Below the pieces are notes generated by a model, which was not told the origin of the DNA, did no database searches, and was given only the letters and a program-made list of their open reading frames with translations. A program made the translations under genes and the position numbers. A DNA stretch of 64,000 nucleotides from Novipirellula caenicola. Its GTDB lineage: Bacteria > Planctomycetota > Planctomycetia > Pirellulales > Pirellulaceae. The stretch lies in assembly GCF_039545035.1 (NCBI RefSeq), contig NZ_BAABRO010000004.1, positions 496,001 through 560,000 on the forward strand. The letters run 5' to 3'. This document shows positions 35,029 to 46,238 of this stretch, one piece after another. Position 1 is the stretch's first letter; every line of letters starts with the position of its first letter.

Positions 35029-36726
35029 ATGGGATTATTCCGTTTCTCATTGCGTTGCAGTGCCTGTGCAACCATGGCAGTCATGCTGGTGGTCGTTGGC
35101 GGTTGCGCGGGCCGTGAGTCGCTTCCAGCACTGCCGACGCAGAATCCGCCCCCGTTTTCGCAAAGTGGCGAGTTGCCGGTATCCGATCGGTGGTGGAGCG
35201 AGTTTGCCGATCCCGCTTTGAATGAACAAATCAACCAAGCACTGGAGAGCAGTTTCACGCTTGCGGCAGCCCGGCAACGGCTTCGCGCGGCAAGAGCGGT
35301 GGCCCGCCGAGAAGCTTCGGATCTGTTTCCGGATGTGAATGGCGTTGCCGATATCGGCGGCAGCTTTGGCCCTGGCACGGATCTTCAAAATTATGTCTTT
35401 GGATTCGAGGCGGCGTACCCGCTGGATCTTTGGGGCCAGATCGAATCACGCGTGGAGGCTGAGCGATTGCGAGCCGCCGCCACGCAGCAAGATTATCGCG
35501 CGGTCGCCTTGACGCTTTCTGCGGAGATCACCCGGACTTGGTTTTCATTGATTGAAGCCCACGCCCAACTTGGGTTGCTCGACGAACAGATCAAAACCAA
35601 TCGGACAGGACTGCTTCTGCAAGAGTCTCGGTTTGGTTTGGGACTGATTCGTAGCCCCGATGTGCTTCGCCAACGTCAATTGGTCGAAGCAACGTTGGAA
35701 CAGGCGGTTGTAGCAAAAGCACGCATCGAGGTGCTTGAGCATCAATTGGCCGTGTTGGTCGGCCAAATGCCACAGTCGGCCCAGTACGATGCGGGAACCG
35801 TATTGCCAGATTTACCTCCGCTGCCAGCAACTGGATTGCCGTCGGAACTATTGCAGCGGCGGCCGGATGTACGCCGCGACTACTTGGCGTTCGCCGCCGC
35901 CGATCGCGATTTGGCGGCGGCAATCAGTGACCAGTATCCGCGTCTCAGTTTGACTGGATCGCTGCTAAACGTTGCCGATCGGCCCGAAACCATTTTTCGT
36001 GATTGGTTCGTTTCGATCGGAGGCCAATTGATCGCCCCCCTTGTTGACGGTGGCCAACGCAAGGCCGAGGTTGCTCGCACTTCGGCGGTGGTGTGTGAGC
36101 TGTTCAACCGCTATGGTCAAACCATGCTGATCGCATTTGGTGAAGTCGAAGACAGCTTGGCTCGCGAACGCTACCAGATCGAACGATTGAGCCATCTGGA
36201 AAAACAACTCGAATTGGCACGCCAAGCCGCGGAGCAACTACGCGAACAGTATCTGCTGGAACCCGACACGGACTATCTCGCAGTGTTGACGGCCATTACC
36301 GCCCAGCAACGTTTGCAGCGCGAAATGCTTTCCGCTCAATTAGAATTAAGACTGATCCGGGTGGCGCTGTACCTTGCGTTGGCCGGCAGCTTTGACCCTC
36401 TGCCTCAAGACAACCTCCAACCAGCCCCTACCGTGCAACCACCCGCCAGCGTTCCTGCCGACATGCCCCCAGCCGACATCCCCACCGTCGCCATCTCCGC
36501 CACCGACATCTCCACCGCCGACATCCCTGCCGCCAGTGTCGTTGCTGGCCAGAAAAACGCTTCGGAAGCATTGAATTTCCATGGCAATGACATCGATTCG
36601 AAATACATTGATCTCCACTATTTCGATCACACCTCGGCTGCGCAGGCGATGGATGGATTGATCGATGTGGTTCCAAACTTTGTCGATTCGGACTTGAAGT
36701 CTCCAGAGACACGCCGCGATGAATAA
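35029..36726 (+). CDS. TolC/NodT-type outer-membrane efflux lipoprotein with unusual C-terminal tail
   Basis: 565 residues, about 100 longer than usual. A lipobox (VVGGC, Cys27) anchors it to the outer membrane. The OMF fold follows: the [18 protein letters not shown] start, two repeats of helices and strands, [19 protein letters not shown] at the repeat boundary. After about residue 465 comes a non-family tail: a Pro/Ala/Asp-Ile low-complexity run, then an acidic segment to the stop. It forms the outer channel of the tripartite pump; its stop overlaps the adaptor start by 8 bases. Confidence 0.92.
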   Translation: MGLFRFSLRCSACATMAVMLVVVGGCAGRESLPALPTQNPPPFSQSGELPVSDRWWSEFADPALNEQINQALESSFTLAAARQRLRAARAVARREASDLFPDVNGVADIGGSFGPGTDLQNYVFGFEAAYPLDLWGQIESRVEAERLRAAATQQDYRAVALTLSAEITRTWFSLIEAHAQLGLLDEQIKTNRTGLLLQESRFGLGLIRSPDVLRQRQLVEATLEQAVVAKARIEVLEHQLAVLVGQMPQSAQYDAGTVLPDLPPLPATGLPSELLQRRPDVRRDYLAFAAADRDLAAAISDQYPRLSLTGSLLNVADRPETIFRDWFVSIGGQLIAPLVDGGQRKAEVARTSAVVCELFNRYGQTMLIAFGEVEDSLARERYQIERLSHLEKQLELARQAAEQLREQYLLEPDTDYLAVLTAITAQQRLQREMLSAQLELRLIRVALYLALAGSFDPLPQDNLQPAPTVQPPASVPADMPPADIPTVAISATDISTADIPAASVVAGQKNASEALNFHGNDIDSKYIDLHYFDHTSAAQAMDGLIDVVPNFVDSDLKSPETRRDE

Positions 36727-37990
36727 ATCCCGACCGTCTCGTCCATCGCGTTGGCTTGGGATCATTGGGACCACGATGGCGTGTTTGGCGATCTTGTCCG
36801 CTTCGGTCGCCGCGATTGTGGTGATCAATCGCACGGAGCCGACCGCGAAACAGATCAAAGCCACTCGCAAGTCTGCCGCATTGGTCGAAACCGTCACGGT
36901 GGAACGCGGGGATTTTTCGCCCACCTTGCGAGTGCTCGGGACCGTCCAGCCGGCCCAGGAGATCGTGCTAAGCCCTCGCGTGAGCGGCCAAGTGGTCGAG
37001 GTGGCTCCGCAATTCTTGCCCGGAGGAAGGGTTCGCAAAGGCGATCTGCTGTTGCGCATCGATCCTGCGGACTTTGAAAACGCGTTATCGATCCAAGAAA
37101 GTGAATTGCAACAGGCCGAAGCTTCGCTGCAAATCGAGGAAGGTCGACAAAGCTTGGCGCAAAAAGAGTTGAAGCTGCTCGAGGAAACCATTGATGAAAC
37201 CAATCGCGATTTGGTGTTACGAGCACCGCAGATCGCGTCGATCCGTGCCGAGGTCAATGCGGCCAAAGCGGCGGTGGAAAGGGCGAAGTTGGACCTGGCT
37301 CGGTCGAGTGTCTTTGCACCATTTGACGCCCAGGTCATCTCGCGGTCGGTCAATGTTGGCTCGCAAGTGTCGCCTGGCGACGAACTTGCACAACTCGTCG
37401 GTATCGATGAATATTGGATCGCGGCTGCGGTTCCGGTTCGCAGTCTGCGTTGGATTCAGTTCCCCACGTCCGACGAGCAAGGGTCGATGGTGACACTGGA
37501 AAATCCAGATGCTTGGCCCGTGGGGACCCAGAAACAAGCTCGTGTGGCGCGAATGATTGGCACGGTCGATGACCGCACGCGTTTGGCTCAAGTGCTGGTG
37601 ACGGTAACGGATCCATTGGGAGAAACCACCGACACGCCACCGCTGATTCTGCAGTCGTTGATTGAAGTGCAAATTGAAGGGCGACCGATCGAGGACGTGG
37701 TTCGTCTCGAGCGTCGGTATGTGCGTGAGAACGATACGGTTTGGGTTATGAAGGAGGGGCAGTTGCAAATTCGCGACACCGAAGTGCTGTTTCGTGACGC
37801 GGATTATGCTTACATCAGCGACGGGCTGCAAAATGGTGATGAGGTTGTCACGACCACCTTGGCGACGGTGGCGGAAGGGGTAGGGCTTCGCAAAATCACT
37901 GATGATTCTGATGCGGGTTCACCACGCGACCAGACAAGCGACGCCGACGTCCCCACCGGCAGCGAGACCAGTGAGGGTGCTGCAGAGTGA
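36719..37990 (+). CDS. RND efflux periplasmic adaptor (membrane fusion protein)
   Basis: 423 residues. Membrane anchor about 15-37, then a lipoyl-like domain ([20 protein letters not shown]) and a helical hairpin about 105-190 rich in Glu/Gln/Ala, long enough to reach a TolC-type channel. The beta-barrel and membrane-proximal domains follow, and the Asp/Ser/Thr tail after about 395 is disordered. It overlaps the pump gene by GTGA. Together with the genes on each side it makes a complete tripartite system. Confidence 0.93.
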   Translation: MNKSRPSRPSRWLGIIGTTMACLAILSASVAAIVVINRTEPTAKQIKATRKSAALVETVTVERGDFSPTLRVLGTVQPAQEIVLSPRVSGQVVEVAPQFLPGGRVRKGDLLLRIDPADFENALSIQESELQQAEASLQIEEGRQSLAQKELKLLEETIDETNRDLVLRAPQIASIRAEVNAAKAAVERAKLDLARSSVFAPFDAQVISRSVNVGSQVSPGDELAQLVGIDEYWIAAAVPVRSLRWIQFPTSDEQGSMVTLENPDAWPVGTQKQARVARMIGTVDDRTRLAQVLVTVTDPLGETTDTPPLILQSLIEVQIEGRPIEDVVRLERRYVRENDTVWVMKEGQLQIRDTEVLFRDADYAYISDGLQNGDEVVTTTLATVAEGVGLRKITDDSDAGSPRDQTSDADVPTGSETSEGAAE

Positions 37991-40900
37991 GTATCGACGA
38001 ATCGACGCCGAATTTGCAGCGTGGTCCCATCGCATGGATGGCACGCAATTCGATTGCCGCCAATCTGCTGATGATCATCTTGCTAGGTGGTGGATTGTGG
38101 TCAGCCGCCGTGATGCAAAAAGAGGTTTTTCCGCAGTTTCAACTTGATGTTGTCGAGGTTTATGTCGGTTATCCCGGTGCTGCGCCGTCGGAAGTCGAGC
38201 AGGGGATTTTGCGTCCGATCGAGGAGGCGGTCCGCGGCGTCGAAGGGATCCGCGAGATCACCAGCGAGGCTCGCGAAGGCCGCGGAGAAGTGCTGATCGA
38301 AATCGTAGCCGGATCGCAACGTATGAAAGCGTATCAGGATATTGACCAAGCGATCAGTCGCATCCGGACGTTTCCCGAGCAGATCGAGCAACCCGAAGTT
38401 CGTCTACAGTCGCAGCAGCAAGAGGTCATGCAAGTTGCACTATATGGACCTGTGGATATTTGGTCCCTTCGCAAGCTCGCCGAGCAGCTTCGTGACACGT
38501 TGCAGGCCAATGACCAGATCACACAAGTGGCATTGCGGCGGGTGCCCGAATACGTGACCCACGTGGAGATCCCACGCCAGCGGCTGCGACAGTACGGATT
38601 AACGCTGCCGGCAGTTGCCGAGATCATTCGCACCGCCAGCCGAGATGTGGCCGCCGGTTCGGTTCAGACCACTGCGGGCGAAATCTTGTTAAGGGTCAAG
38701 GCGAGAAAACAGTGGGCCGAAGAGTTCGCCGGGATCGAAATCGTTTCAGGACGCTCGGGGCCCTCGGTCACATTGGGTGATATTGCCACCATCCGCGATG
38801 GTTTCGAGGAGGTTGGTTTTCATTCTCAGTTCAGTCAAACGCCTTCGGTCGAGCTCGACGTTTTTCGAGTCGGATCTCAATCGCCGATCGACGTGGCCAA
38901 CGCGGTCCAAGAAACCATGCTCGAATTCGAATCGGTTCTGCCGCCTGGCGTGAAATGGCGAATCGACAGCAACAATGCGGATGAGTTCCGTCGACGGCTT
39001 TTCCTGGTCTTAGAAAATGCGGTCATGGCGGTCGGCATTGTGTTGTTGATCCTGGCGTTGTTTTTAGAATTCCGCCTGGCATTCTGGGTGATGATGGGAA
39101 TGGCCGTCTCATTCATCGGAGGCGTGTTGTTGTTACCAGCGGTTGACGTCAGTATCAACATGATCTCGCTGTTCGGTTTTCTGGTGGTGTTAGGAATCGT
39201 CGTCGACGACGCGGTGGTGGTCGGAGAGAACGTTTACGAGAAACGTCAAGCCAGCGGAGACAACGAGCTTGCGGCAATCGAGGGGACTCGCGAGGTGGCG
39301 GGGCCGGTCACGTTCAGCATCCTGACCAACATTGTTGCCTTCGTGCCGTTGATGTTTATTCCAGGTGAGACCGGAAAATTCTGGGCACCGTTACCGGTCG
39401 TCGTGATCATCGTATTGTCGCTGTCACTTGTCGAGTCATTGTTCATCTTGCCAGCGCACTTAGCGCATGTACGTAAGGCAGGCAGACGGCGGCACGGATT
39501 AGGGGCTCGGCTTCATTATTTGCAACAACGCTTCAGCCGGTGGTTCAATCGAGTCGTCGAGTTTGTTTTTGGTCCGATCCTAAACCTCTGTCTGCGGTTT
39601 CGTTATGTCACCACGTGTACGGCGGTCGGTTTGTTCATGGTCATCGTGGGTTACGCGACAAGCTCGCACATGGGCATGATTCTGATGCCCACAGTATCGG
39701 CAGACGAGATCGAAGCGGGGGTTCGCATGCCGGTCGGTACAACGCAAGATCAAGCGGCCGAAATCGCAGACGCGGTCACTCGAGCTAGTTTGCGAATGTT
39801 TGACGAGCACAATCTTTACGAGGTTGCCGAAGGCATCAAAACGAATGTTCGCGGCCAGGATTTTATCGATGTCGAAATCGTGCTGAAGCCGCCGGACGAA
39901 CGAGACATGACGGCCGACGAAGTCATTGAATTGTGGCGAGATTCGATCGGCGATTTGCCGGGGGTCAATCAAGTCACGTTCGAGGCGGAAAGTGGTCCCG
40001 GCGGACATCGCCAAGATATCAGCGTCGATCTCAGCCATAGCGACATCGCAGTGCTAGAGAAAGCGGCTCAGGCATTCGTCGAACGGGTCAAACTTTACTC
40101 CAACGCTCGCGATATCGGCGACAACTACAACAAAGGCAAGGCTCAGTACGATTTCCGGCTTCGCCCCGAAGGACGCGCCCTTGGACTGACCGACGAAGAG
40201 CTCGGAGATCAATTGCGAGGTGCCTTCTTTGGTTCGTTGGCTCTGCGGCTGTTGCGAGGGACCAACGAGATCGAAGTTCGTGTGAAGTTGCCCGAAGATC
40301 AACGCGAAGACATTTACCACTTGGAAGACTTAGTCATTCGCACGCCATCGGGCGCCGAGGTGCCGTTGTTGGATGTTGCCGAAGTCGAAAAGAACGTGGC
40401 TTTTTCGTCGATCAACCGGCGTGACGGCCGCCGCGTCATCAATGTCTCGATGGATGTCGAACCCAAACGTGCGGTGACGCAAGTGATCGATGCGCTGCGA
40501 AACACCGAGCTGCCTCGTTTGCGTGAAGATTTTCCTGGGATCACGTGGACGTTCGAAGGAAGCGATGCGGAGATGCGTCGCGCGACTGCTTCGCTATGGG
40601 GTTCCTTTGGGTTGGCGTTGGCCGTGATCTATTCGCTGTTAGCGATTGCATTTCGCGGTTACATTCAGCCGTTGATTGTATTGGTGGCGATTCCGTTTGG
40701 TATCGTCGGTGCCGTTTTAGGACACATTGTGCTTGGCTATGATTTGTCGTTGGTCAGTTTTATGGGCGTGATCGCGCTTTCGGGCGTCGTCATCAACGAT
40801 TCGTTGATCATGATCGACTACGCCAATCGCCGACGCAGCCAGTGTTCTGCGTTCGAGGCGATCACACAGGCGGGATTGCGCCGTTTCCGGCCAATCATGC

Positions 40901-41094
40901 TGACCACCTTGACGACGTTCGGTGGGTTGATGCCTCTGATTTTCGAAAAGTCGCTTCAAGCCCAATACATCATTCCGATGGCGATCTCGCTCGGCTTCGG
41001 GATCTTGTTCTCAACCGCGATCATTTTGGTCCTGGTGCCGTGCCTGTATCTGATCCTGGAAGACATTCGCTCCCTGCGTTACAAGTCGGCGTAG
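37987..41094 (+). CDS. RND-family efflux transporter permease
   Basis: 1035 residues, start GTG 37987 inside the adaptor stop codon (GTGA). Full 12-helix RND architecture: the first loop has [21 protein letters not shown], helix 4 has [19 protein letters not shown] with the Asp pair, and helix 10-11 carries the Lys/Thr-type relay region with [17 protein letters not shown]. The substrate is not predictable. It is related to, but clearly a different subfamily from, the pump at 27.2 kb. It ends 34 bases before the convergent sulfatase. Confidence 0.94.
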   Translation: MSIDESTPNLQRGPIAWMARNSIAANLLMIILLGGGLWSAAVMQKEVFPQFQLDVVEVYVGYPGAAPSEVEQGILRPIEEAVRGVEGIREITSEAREGRGEVLIEIVAGSQRMKAYQDIDQAISRIRTFPEQIEQPEVRLQSQQQEVMQVALYGPVDIWSLRKLAEQLRDTLQANDQITQVALRRVPEYVTHVEIPRQRLRQYGLTLPAVAEIIRTASRDVAAGSVQTTAGEILLRVKARKQWAEEFAGIEIVSGRSGPSVTLGDIATIRDGFEEVGFHSQFSQTPSVELDVFRVGSQSPIDVANAVQETMLEFESVLPPGVKWRIDSNNADEFRRRLFLVLENAVMAVGIVLLILALFLEFRLAFWVMMGMAVSFIGGVLLLPAVDVSINMISLFGFLVVLGIVVDDAVVVGENVYEKRQASGDNELAAIEGTREVAGPVTFSILTNIVAFVPLMFIPGETGKFWAPLPVVVIIVLSLSLVESLFILPAHLAHVRKAGRRRHGLGARLHYLQQRFSRWFNRVVEFVFGPILNLCLRFRYVTTCTAVGLFMVIVGYATSSHMGMILMPTVSADEIEAGVRMPVGTTQDQAAEIADAVTRASLRMFDEHNLYEVAEGIKTNVRGQDFIDVEIVLKPPDERDMTADEVIELWRDSIGDLPGVNQVTFEAESGPGGHRQDISVDLSHSDIAVLEKAAQAFVERVKLYSNARDIGDNYNKGKAQYDFRLRPEGRALGLTDEELGDQLRGAFFGSLALRLLRGTNEIEVRVKLPEDQREDIYHLEDLVIRTPSGAEVPLLDVAEVEKNVAFSSINRRDGRRVINVSMDVEPKRAVTQVIDALRNTELPRLREDFPGITWTFEGSDAEMRRATASLWGSFGLALAVIYSLLAIAFRGYIQPLIVLVAIPFGIVGAVLGHIVLGYDLSLVSFMGVIALSGVVINDSLIMIDYANRRRSQCSAFEAITQAGLRRFRPIMLTTLTTFGGLMPLIFEKSLQAQYIIPMAISLGFGILFSTAIILVLVPCLYLILEDIRSLRYKSA

Positions 41095-41128
41095 GACGCG
41101 TCACGATCTGCGGGGGTGGAACAACCTT

Positions 41129-44100
41129 TCACGGATTGACCTGTGGTTTGGTTGGTTTGGTTCGCGGCTGCTTCGGTTTCCTCGGCGACCATTCCTCATT
41201 TCGTTTTCCGTCGAGGTACCAATCAAAGTATTTTGCCGCTTGGTTGCTCATCGCTTCGGACTTCAATGCCCAGATTCCAGGGGGCGACTGCGTCTGGGCC
41301 CATGCTTCGAGATCCGCTCGCAGCGATGCCGCAATCTCGGGTGTACTTTGTAGCAAGTTGCGGGTCTCTTGGAAGTCGTTCTCGACGTCAAAAAGGTATT
41401 CGCGGTCGTCGCTGCGGAGGTATTTCCATTTTCCTTTTCGGATCGCGGATTGACCGAGCCATCGCCAAAACAGGACTTCATGCGGAGCGTCCTGTTTTGC
41501 TCCGGTCAGATAGGGCAGCAGGTTGACGCCATCGAGCGCCGGATCATCGGGCAGACCAGCGAGAGAACAGGCGGTTGCACCAACGTCTAGCGAGATGACC
41601 GGATGCGAATAGACTTGGCCACCCGGAATCGTGCCTTTCCAGTGCACCAAGAATGGGACTCGGATCCCGCCTTCGGTCAACATGCCTTTTTCACCATTCA
41701 TCGGATCGTTCAGCGACCCATCCCATCCGGGACCTCCGCCGGGAGCATCCAACTTGTGAATTTTCAGTGGTGCGCCGTTGTCGCCGATGACAAAGATCAG
41801 CGTGTCCTCGTCAAGTTTGTGCTTTTGCAGCGTTGCCACGATCTGGCCAACGCCATCATCAACGGCCGACAGCATCGCTAACGCTTGGCGTCGTCGCTCG
41901 GGCATCTTGCCAGGGAATCGGTCAAGGTATTTTTGGGGCGCGTCCAGCGGTACGTGGGGTGCCCGGCAAGCGAGGTAGAAAAAGAACGGTTGGTCGCGGA
42001 ATCGATCGATAAAGGAACAAGCGAACTGAGAGATCAAGTCGATGTGATAACCGCCGCCATGCTGCGGTTGTGGAGCGACGTCTTCGCCCGCCAAATTCAT
42101 GTTCCAGTGTCCCGGGCCATTGCTGTTCTTGTGGAACACCTTGTCGAATCCGTGCACGGCGATTGCGTCGGCGTGATTCGGTCCGAGGTGCCATTTGCCA
42201 GCCATTCCCGTGGCATAACCGGCTTGCTGCAAACGCTCGGGGATGGTCTGTAGGGCAGCGAAACGTTTTAACACCTTCGCGTCCTGAAATTGGGGATTGG
42301 ATTCGAGTCCCCATTTTGTCTGGTATTGCCCGCTGATCAGCCCGCCACGTGACGGCACACACTGGGGGGCTGTGCAGTAGCCATCGGTCATGCGAACGCC
42401 GCCGGTGGCCAGTGCATCGAGGTGTGGCGTTTTCACGTCGTCAAAAACATCTTGGCAACTTAGGTCGGCGTAGCCGTGGTCATCGGTGAAGATGACAATC
42501 ACATTGGGTTTCCGTTCACGCCGCGTCGACACGGCAGGTGCCGCTGGCAACTGCAATTGGTAGTGCGTGGTGTCATTCTCGCCGACCAATCGAATGTCCG
42601 AGATTTCCATCTTGCCAGTGCCTCGCGACGGATCGATTCGTACAGCCACCAACGGGTTCTTCGTTTTGAATCGGATGATGTACTCGTGCGTGCCACCGTC
42701 GTGTTGAATGTCAACCACTTGGCTACGCTTGGCGGCAAATGGGCCCATTCCCTGTTCCTGCCAGTAAAATTGGCCTCTGCCGGACGAGTCCGAAGTCATG
42801 GTGAAATGGAACGCAAATGACGAATCGTTGATTGCACTGGGCAGCGAGTGACTGAGATAGGGATCGCCACCCGTGCTGGTGACAACCAGTGCGCCATTTG
42901 AATTCGCCAGAGTGCAGGTGCCGCCGGGCTGCCATCCTGCGATCGGTTTACCGGGCGGATTCGTTTTCGATTTCTTAGGTCCGTTTGCGCTACCTTTCAT
43001 TCTCGCTTTCCCTTCGAGTGTCACGTCGTACTTGGACGGATCAAACTTTGGGTTCGGTAGCGGTCGGACGGCACCCGTCTCGACAAGGTGCTGTTCGATC
43101 AGCGCATCCAGTTGGCTGACTCGCTCGGGATACTGATCGGCAAGATTGTTACGCTCGCCGATATCTTGTTTTAGATTGTAAAGTTTGTAGCGATGCTGGC
43201 CATCATCTCCGCTGTGGAACAGACGTATCAGTTTCCAGTCGCCCGCGTGGACGCTAATCGCAGGAGGCAACCAATCGGGGACGCCAGGCGAATGAGGGAA
43301 GTACGTGAAGATGGCTTCGCGATCGAGCGATTTGCCCTGCAGTGCAGGCACGATGCTAACGCCGTCGAAATGTTGGTTCGGTTGCGGTTCGATCGAGAGC
43401 ATTTCCAGCAGCGTTGGATAGAAATCGATGCTCTGAATGATCTCGTCGCTTCGCGAACCCGGTGAAACCGTTCCGGGGTGGACCACGATTGCCGGCCCGC
43501 GTACGCCTCCTTCGTACATCGTTGCCTTTCCACCGCGTAGCGGTGCGTTGCTGGTTGCCGAGGTGCCATCCACTTCGTTGTACATGTTTCCGCCATTGTC
43601 CGAGGCGAAGACGATGATGGTGTTGTCGGCAATGCCAAGTCGATCCAATGTGTCCAGCAATGTGCCCACCGCGTCATCCATGCTTTCGATCATGGCGGCG
43701 TAGGTGGGGCTGCGTTGAGGATCGTTGGGGTCAATTTGTTTTTGATACTTGTCGATCAGCGTTTGCTTGGCATCAAACGGCGCATGGACACTGAACATCC
43801 AGTAATTCAAAAAGAAGGGCTCGTCCGCGTGTTGTTCCAAAAACGCGACCGCTTCTTTCGCCATGCGATCCTCGAGATGTTCGTCAGGAATCTGCGGGTC
43901 ATGGTCAAAATCTTTGAATTTCCATGGCGCGACGTAGCTGCCCGCCGGGCCCGGGCCCGGATGATGCGGTACATCGACATCGAAGCCATGTTCAAGCGGC
44001 GAGTAGGGCTCCGGTCCGAGATGCCACTTTCCAAAGTGGCCGGTGGTATAGCCGTTGTCTTTGAGCATTTCGGCCAAGGTATAATACGTGGTATTCAGTC

Positions 44101-44488
44101 GTGAGACCGATTCAGGAACGGTGGCTTTTTGAGTCGGCGGACCTTGATTCTTGGCAATCGCGTTGAGGACGACTCGTAGCAAATGGCAATTGGGCGAGGT
44201 GATGCCATGACGGGCAGGACTAAGTCCCGTCAAAACACTCGCTCGCGTCGGTGAACACAACGGGCTAGAGGAATAAGCACGTGTGAACGTCATGCCGCGT
44301 TTCGCCAGTCGCTCAATATTCGGCGTCTTGTAGAACGACGTCGTTCCGTACAGCGTCGTATCGCTCCAGCCCAGGTCATCCGCCAGAATGAAGACGACAT
44401 TGGGTTTTGAATCGGCTGCCATACCGGTCACGCTTCCGATGGCGACGGCAATCAGCGTGTAGAGTGTTTTTTTGACTAGGTTCAACAT
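41129..44488 (-). CDS. Secreted double sulfatase: two sulfatase domains joined by a beta-rich module
   Basis: 1119 residues from ATG 44488 (signal peptide ending near GMAAD, residue 25). First sulfatase, about 28-480, has CSPTRA (Cys78, the residue made into formylglycine), the metal Asp pair in [20 protein letters not shown] and SDNGGN. A linker of about 125 residues (520-640; [11 protein letters not shown], then EYIIRF) looks like a carbohydrate-binding jelly roll. The second sulfatase, about 655-1100, has CVPSRG (Cys710), [24 protein letters not shown] and GDNGAP. Both domains look complete. They probably desulfate a polysaccharide outside the cell; a maturase must supply formylglycine. 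Confidence 0.93.
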   Translation of the reverse strand: MLNLVKKTLYTLIAVAIGSVTGMAADSKPNVVFILADDLGWSDTTLYGTTSFYKTPNIERLAKRGMTFTRAYSSSPLCSPTRASVLTGLSPARHGITSPNCHLLRVVLNAIAKNQGPPTQKATVPESVSRLNTTYYTLAEMLKDNGYTTGHFGKWHLGPEPYSPLEHGFDVDVPHHPGPGPAGSYVAPWKFKDFDHDPQIPDEHLEDRMAKEAVAFLEQHADEPFFLNYWMFSVHAPFDAKQTLIDKYQKQIDPNDPQRSPTYAAMIESMDDAVGTLLDTLDRLGIADNTIIVFASDNGGNMYNEVDGTSATSNAPLRGGKATMYEGGVRGPAIVVHPGTVSPGSRSDEIIQSIDFYPTLLEMLSIEPQPNQHFDGVSIVPALQGKSLDREAIFTYFPHSPGVPDWLPPAISVHAGDWKLIRLFHSGDDGQHRYKLYNLKQDIGERNNLADQYPERVSQLDALIEQHLVETGAVRPLPNPKFDPSKYDVTLEGKARMKGSANGPKKSKTNPPGKPIAGWQPGGTCTLANSNGALVVTSTGGDPYLSHSLPSAINDSSFAFHFTMTSDSSGRGQFYWQEQGMGPFAAKRSQVVDIQHDGGTHEYIIRFKTKNPLVAVRIDPSRGTGKMEISDIRLVGENDTTHYQLQLPAAPAVSTRRERKPNVIVIFTDDHGYADLSCQDVFDDVKTPHLDALATGGVRMTDGYCTAPQCVPSRGGLISGQYQTKWGLESNPQFQDAKVLKRFAALQTIPERLQQAGYATGMAGKWHLGPNHADAIAVHGFDKVFHKNSNGPGHWNMNLAGEDVAPQPQHGGGYHIDLISQFACSFIDRFRDQPFFFYLACRAPHVPLDAPQKYLDRFPGKMPERRRQALAMLSAVDDGVGQIVATLQKHKLDEDTLIFVIGDNGAPLKIHKLDAPGGGPGWDGSLNDPMNGEKGMLTEGGIRVPFLVHWKGTIPGGQVYSHPVISLDVGATACSLAGLPDDPALDGVNLLPYLTGAKQDAPHEVLFWRWLGQSAIRKGKWKYLRSDDREYLFDVENDFQETRNLLQSTPEIAASLRADLEAWAQTQSPPGIWALKSEAMSNQAAKYFDWYLDGKRNEEWSPRKPKQPRTKPTKPQVNP

Positions 44489-44719
44489 AGATGGGGCTCG
44501 CGTCAGGGCCACGTTGGGCCGTCACTAAAAGGGGGGCGTCACTAAGCGGGAACGTCGCTAAGGGAGGATTGGTTGATGCTGTGGTCGTTCTAATGTAGTC
44601 TCATTTGACCGTCGAAACCTTGAAGATTGTGCCAGAAACAAGCAGAATCGTGCCAGGACGCCCGTTTGGCAATTGACGATTAGCCCCGATCCCCATCACT
44701 CGCAAAGGCTGCTTCTTCA

Positions 44720-46123
44720 ATGATGTACAACCATGCCCCAACGTTCCGAATTTTAAGCTGCAGTTTGTTGGCCATTGCTTTGGTCTCGCAGTCGGTTGCA
44801 GAGTCACCCCAACGCAAACCTGATATTGTCGTCTATTTAGCCGACGATCTTTCCGCAGCCGATTTGTCGATTTATGGCGGAACCAATATCGAGACACCCG
44901 CGATCAGCCAGTTAGCCGGCGAAGGAATGGTCTTCAACCGGGCCTTTGTCGCTAGCCCCTCATGTGCTCCGAGCCGAGCGGCATTGCTGACCGGGCTGAT
45001 GCCAGCTCCTAACGGTGCCGAAGAGAATCACAGTTATCCTCGCAGCGAGGTTTTACGTCTGCCGCAACTGCTAAACGAACTGGGGTATCAGACCGCGGCA
45101 TTTGGCAAAGTGGCGCATTCACGAAGTGTGACCGATTATCATTTCGATACGTTCGATCGCAAACAGAACATCCCCGAGGTACGCGAGAACGTCAAATCAT
45201 TTCTCGAGAAGCGTACCGATCCGCGACCGCTTGCGTTGTTTGTCGGGGTGTCGAACCCGCATGTCCCGTGGCCAAGCGAATCGACGGTGGATCCCAATTC
45301 GATGACGATGCCCCCGCAATTGTTGGACACGCCGCGAACTCGCGTGCAACGCACTCGTTATCTTCAAGAAGTCAAAGATTTGGATGCTTACCTGAGCGAA
45401 CTTCGTGGGCTCACCCAGCGTCATTTGTCCGATCGCACGGTCTTTGTTTTCTCGAGTGACCATGGTGCGCAATTCCCTTTCGGCAAATGGACGTTGTACG
45501 ACGAAGGGATTCAGGTTCCGTTGATTGTTTCGTGGCCGGGGGAAATCGAGAAGGGCTCGCGAACGGACGCCATGGTCAGTTGGGTAGACCTGCTGCCGAC
45601 GCTGATCGATATCGCCGGGGGTACGATTCCCGAATCGTTGGACGGACGTTCATTTGCAAAGGTATTGCGTGGTACCGCCGACTCGCATCGCGATCGAATT
45701 TTTACGACGCATAGCGGTGACAAGAAGATGAACGTGTATCTAAGTCGGTCAATTCGAAACGATCGCTACAAATTGATCTACAATCCACATCCCGAGTTCG
45801 CATTCACCACCCACATCGATTTGTTGCTTCGCGAAACCTCGGGCGACTATTTCAAAGAATGGACCGACAAAGCGAAAACGGACGCACGTGCCGCGAAGAT
45901 CGTAGCGAGCTATCACGGCCGGCCCGAGTACGAGTTGTTTGACCTGCAGGCCGATCCCGACGAACAAATTAATCTCGCCGGAACACCCGAGTTGGCTGAA
46001 GTGCAACAGAAGCTTTCAACCGAATTGAACCATTGGATGAAAGAGCAAGGCGATCAGTTGACCGTTTTCCATGAGCCGCTGATGTTGGATGCACCTGAAA
46101 CCTGGGTGCCTCGCAAAAACTAG
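44720..46123 (+). CDS. Secreted sulfatase
   Basis: 467 residues, signal peptide ending at VAES (residue 28). The S1 sulfatase core has YLADDLSAADLS (metal Asp pair), CAPSRA (Cys82) and SSDHGAQFPFGKWTLYDEG, the last typical of N-sulfoglucosamine sulfohydrolase-like and related enzymes. C-terminal small domain ends in EYELFDLQADPDEQ. It is divergent from the double sulfatase (starts at 44488 and 44720, sharing a 231-base promoter region), so they may be co-regulated for sulfated-glycan use. Confidence 0.93.
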   Translation: MMYNHAPTFRILSCSLLAIALVSQSVAESPQRKPDIVVYLADDLSAADLSIYGGTNIETPAISQLAGEGMVFNRAFVASPSCAPSRAALLTGLMPAPNGAEENHSYPRSEVLRLPQLLNELGYQTAAFGKVAHSRSVTDYHFDTFDRKQNIPEVRENVKSFLEKRTDPRPLALFVGVSNPHVPWPSESTVDPNSMTMPPQLLDTPRTRVQRTRYLQEVKDLDAYLSELRGLTQRHLSDRTVFVFSSDHGAQFPFGKWTLYDEGIQVPLIVSWPGEIEKGSRTDAMVSWVDLLPTLIDIAGGTIPESLDGRSFAKVLRGTADSHRDRIFTTHSGDKKMNVYLSRSIRNDRYKLIYNPHPEFAFTTHIDLLLRETSGDYFKEWTDKAKTDARAAKIVASYHGRPEYELFDLQADPDEQINLAGTPELAEVQQKLSTELNHWMKEQGDQLTVFHEPLMLDAPETWVPRKN

Positions 46124-46238
46124 GTTTGGTTTCGCACGCGTATCGCACCATAATTGCTGATGATTCCACGATTCTGCTGCAAATTTGCCGAATCCGGGGC
46201 CGATTTGTCAAAGGCGGGGACGACGAACGACGCTGTTC

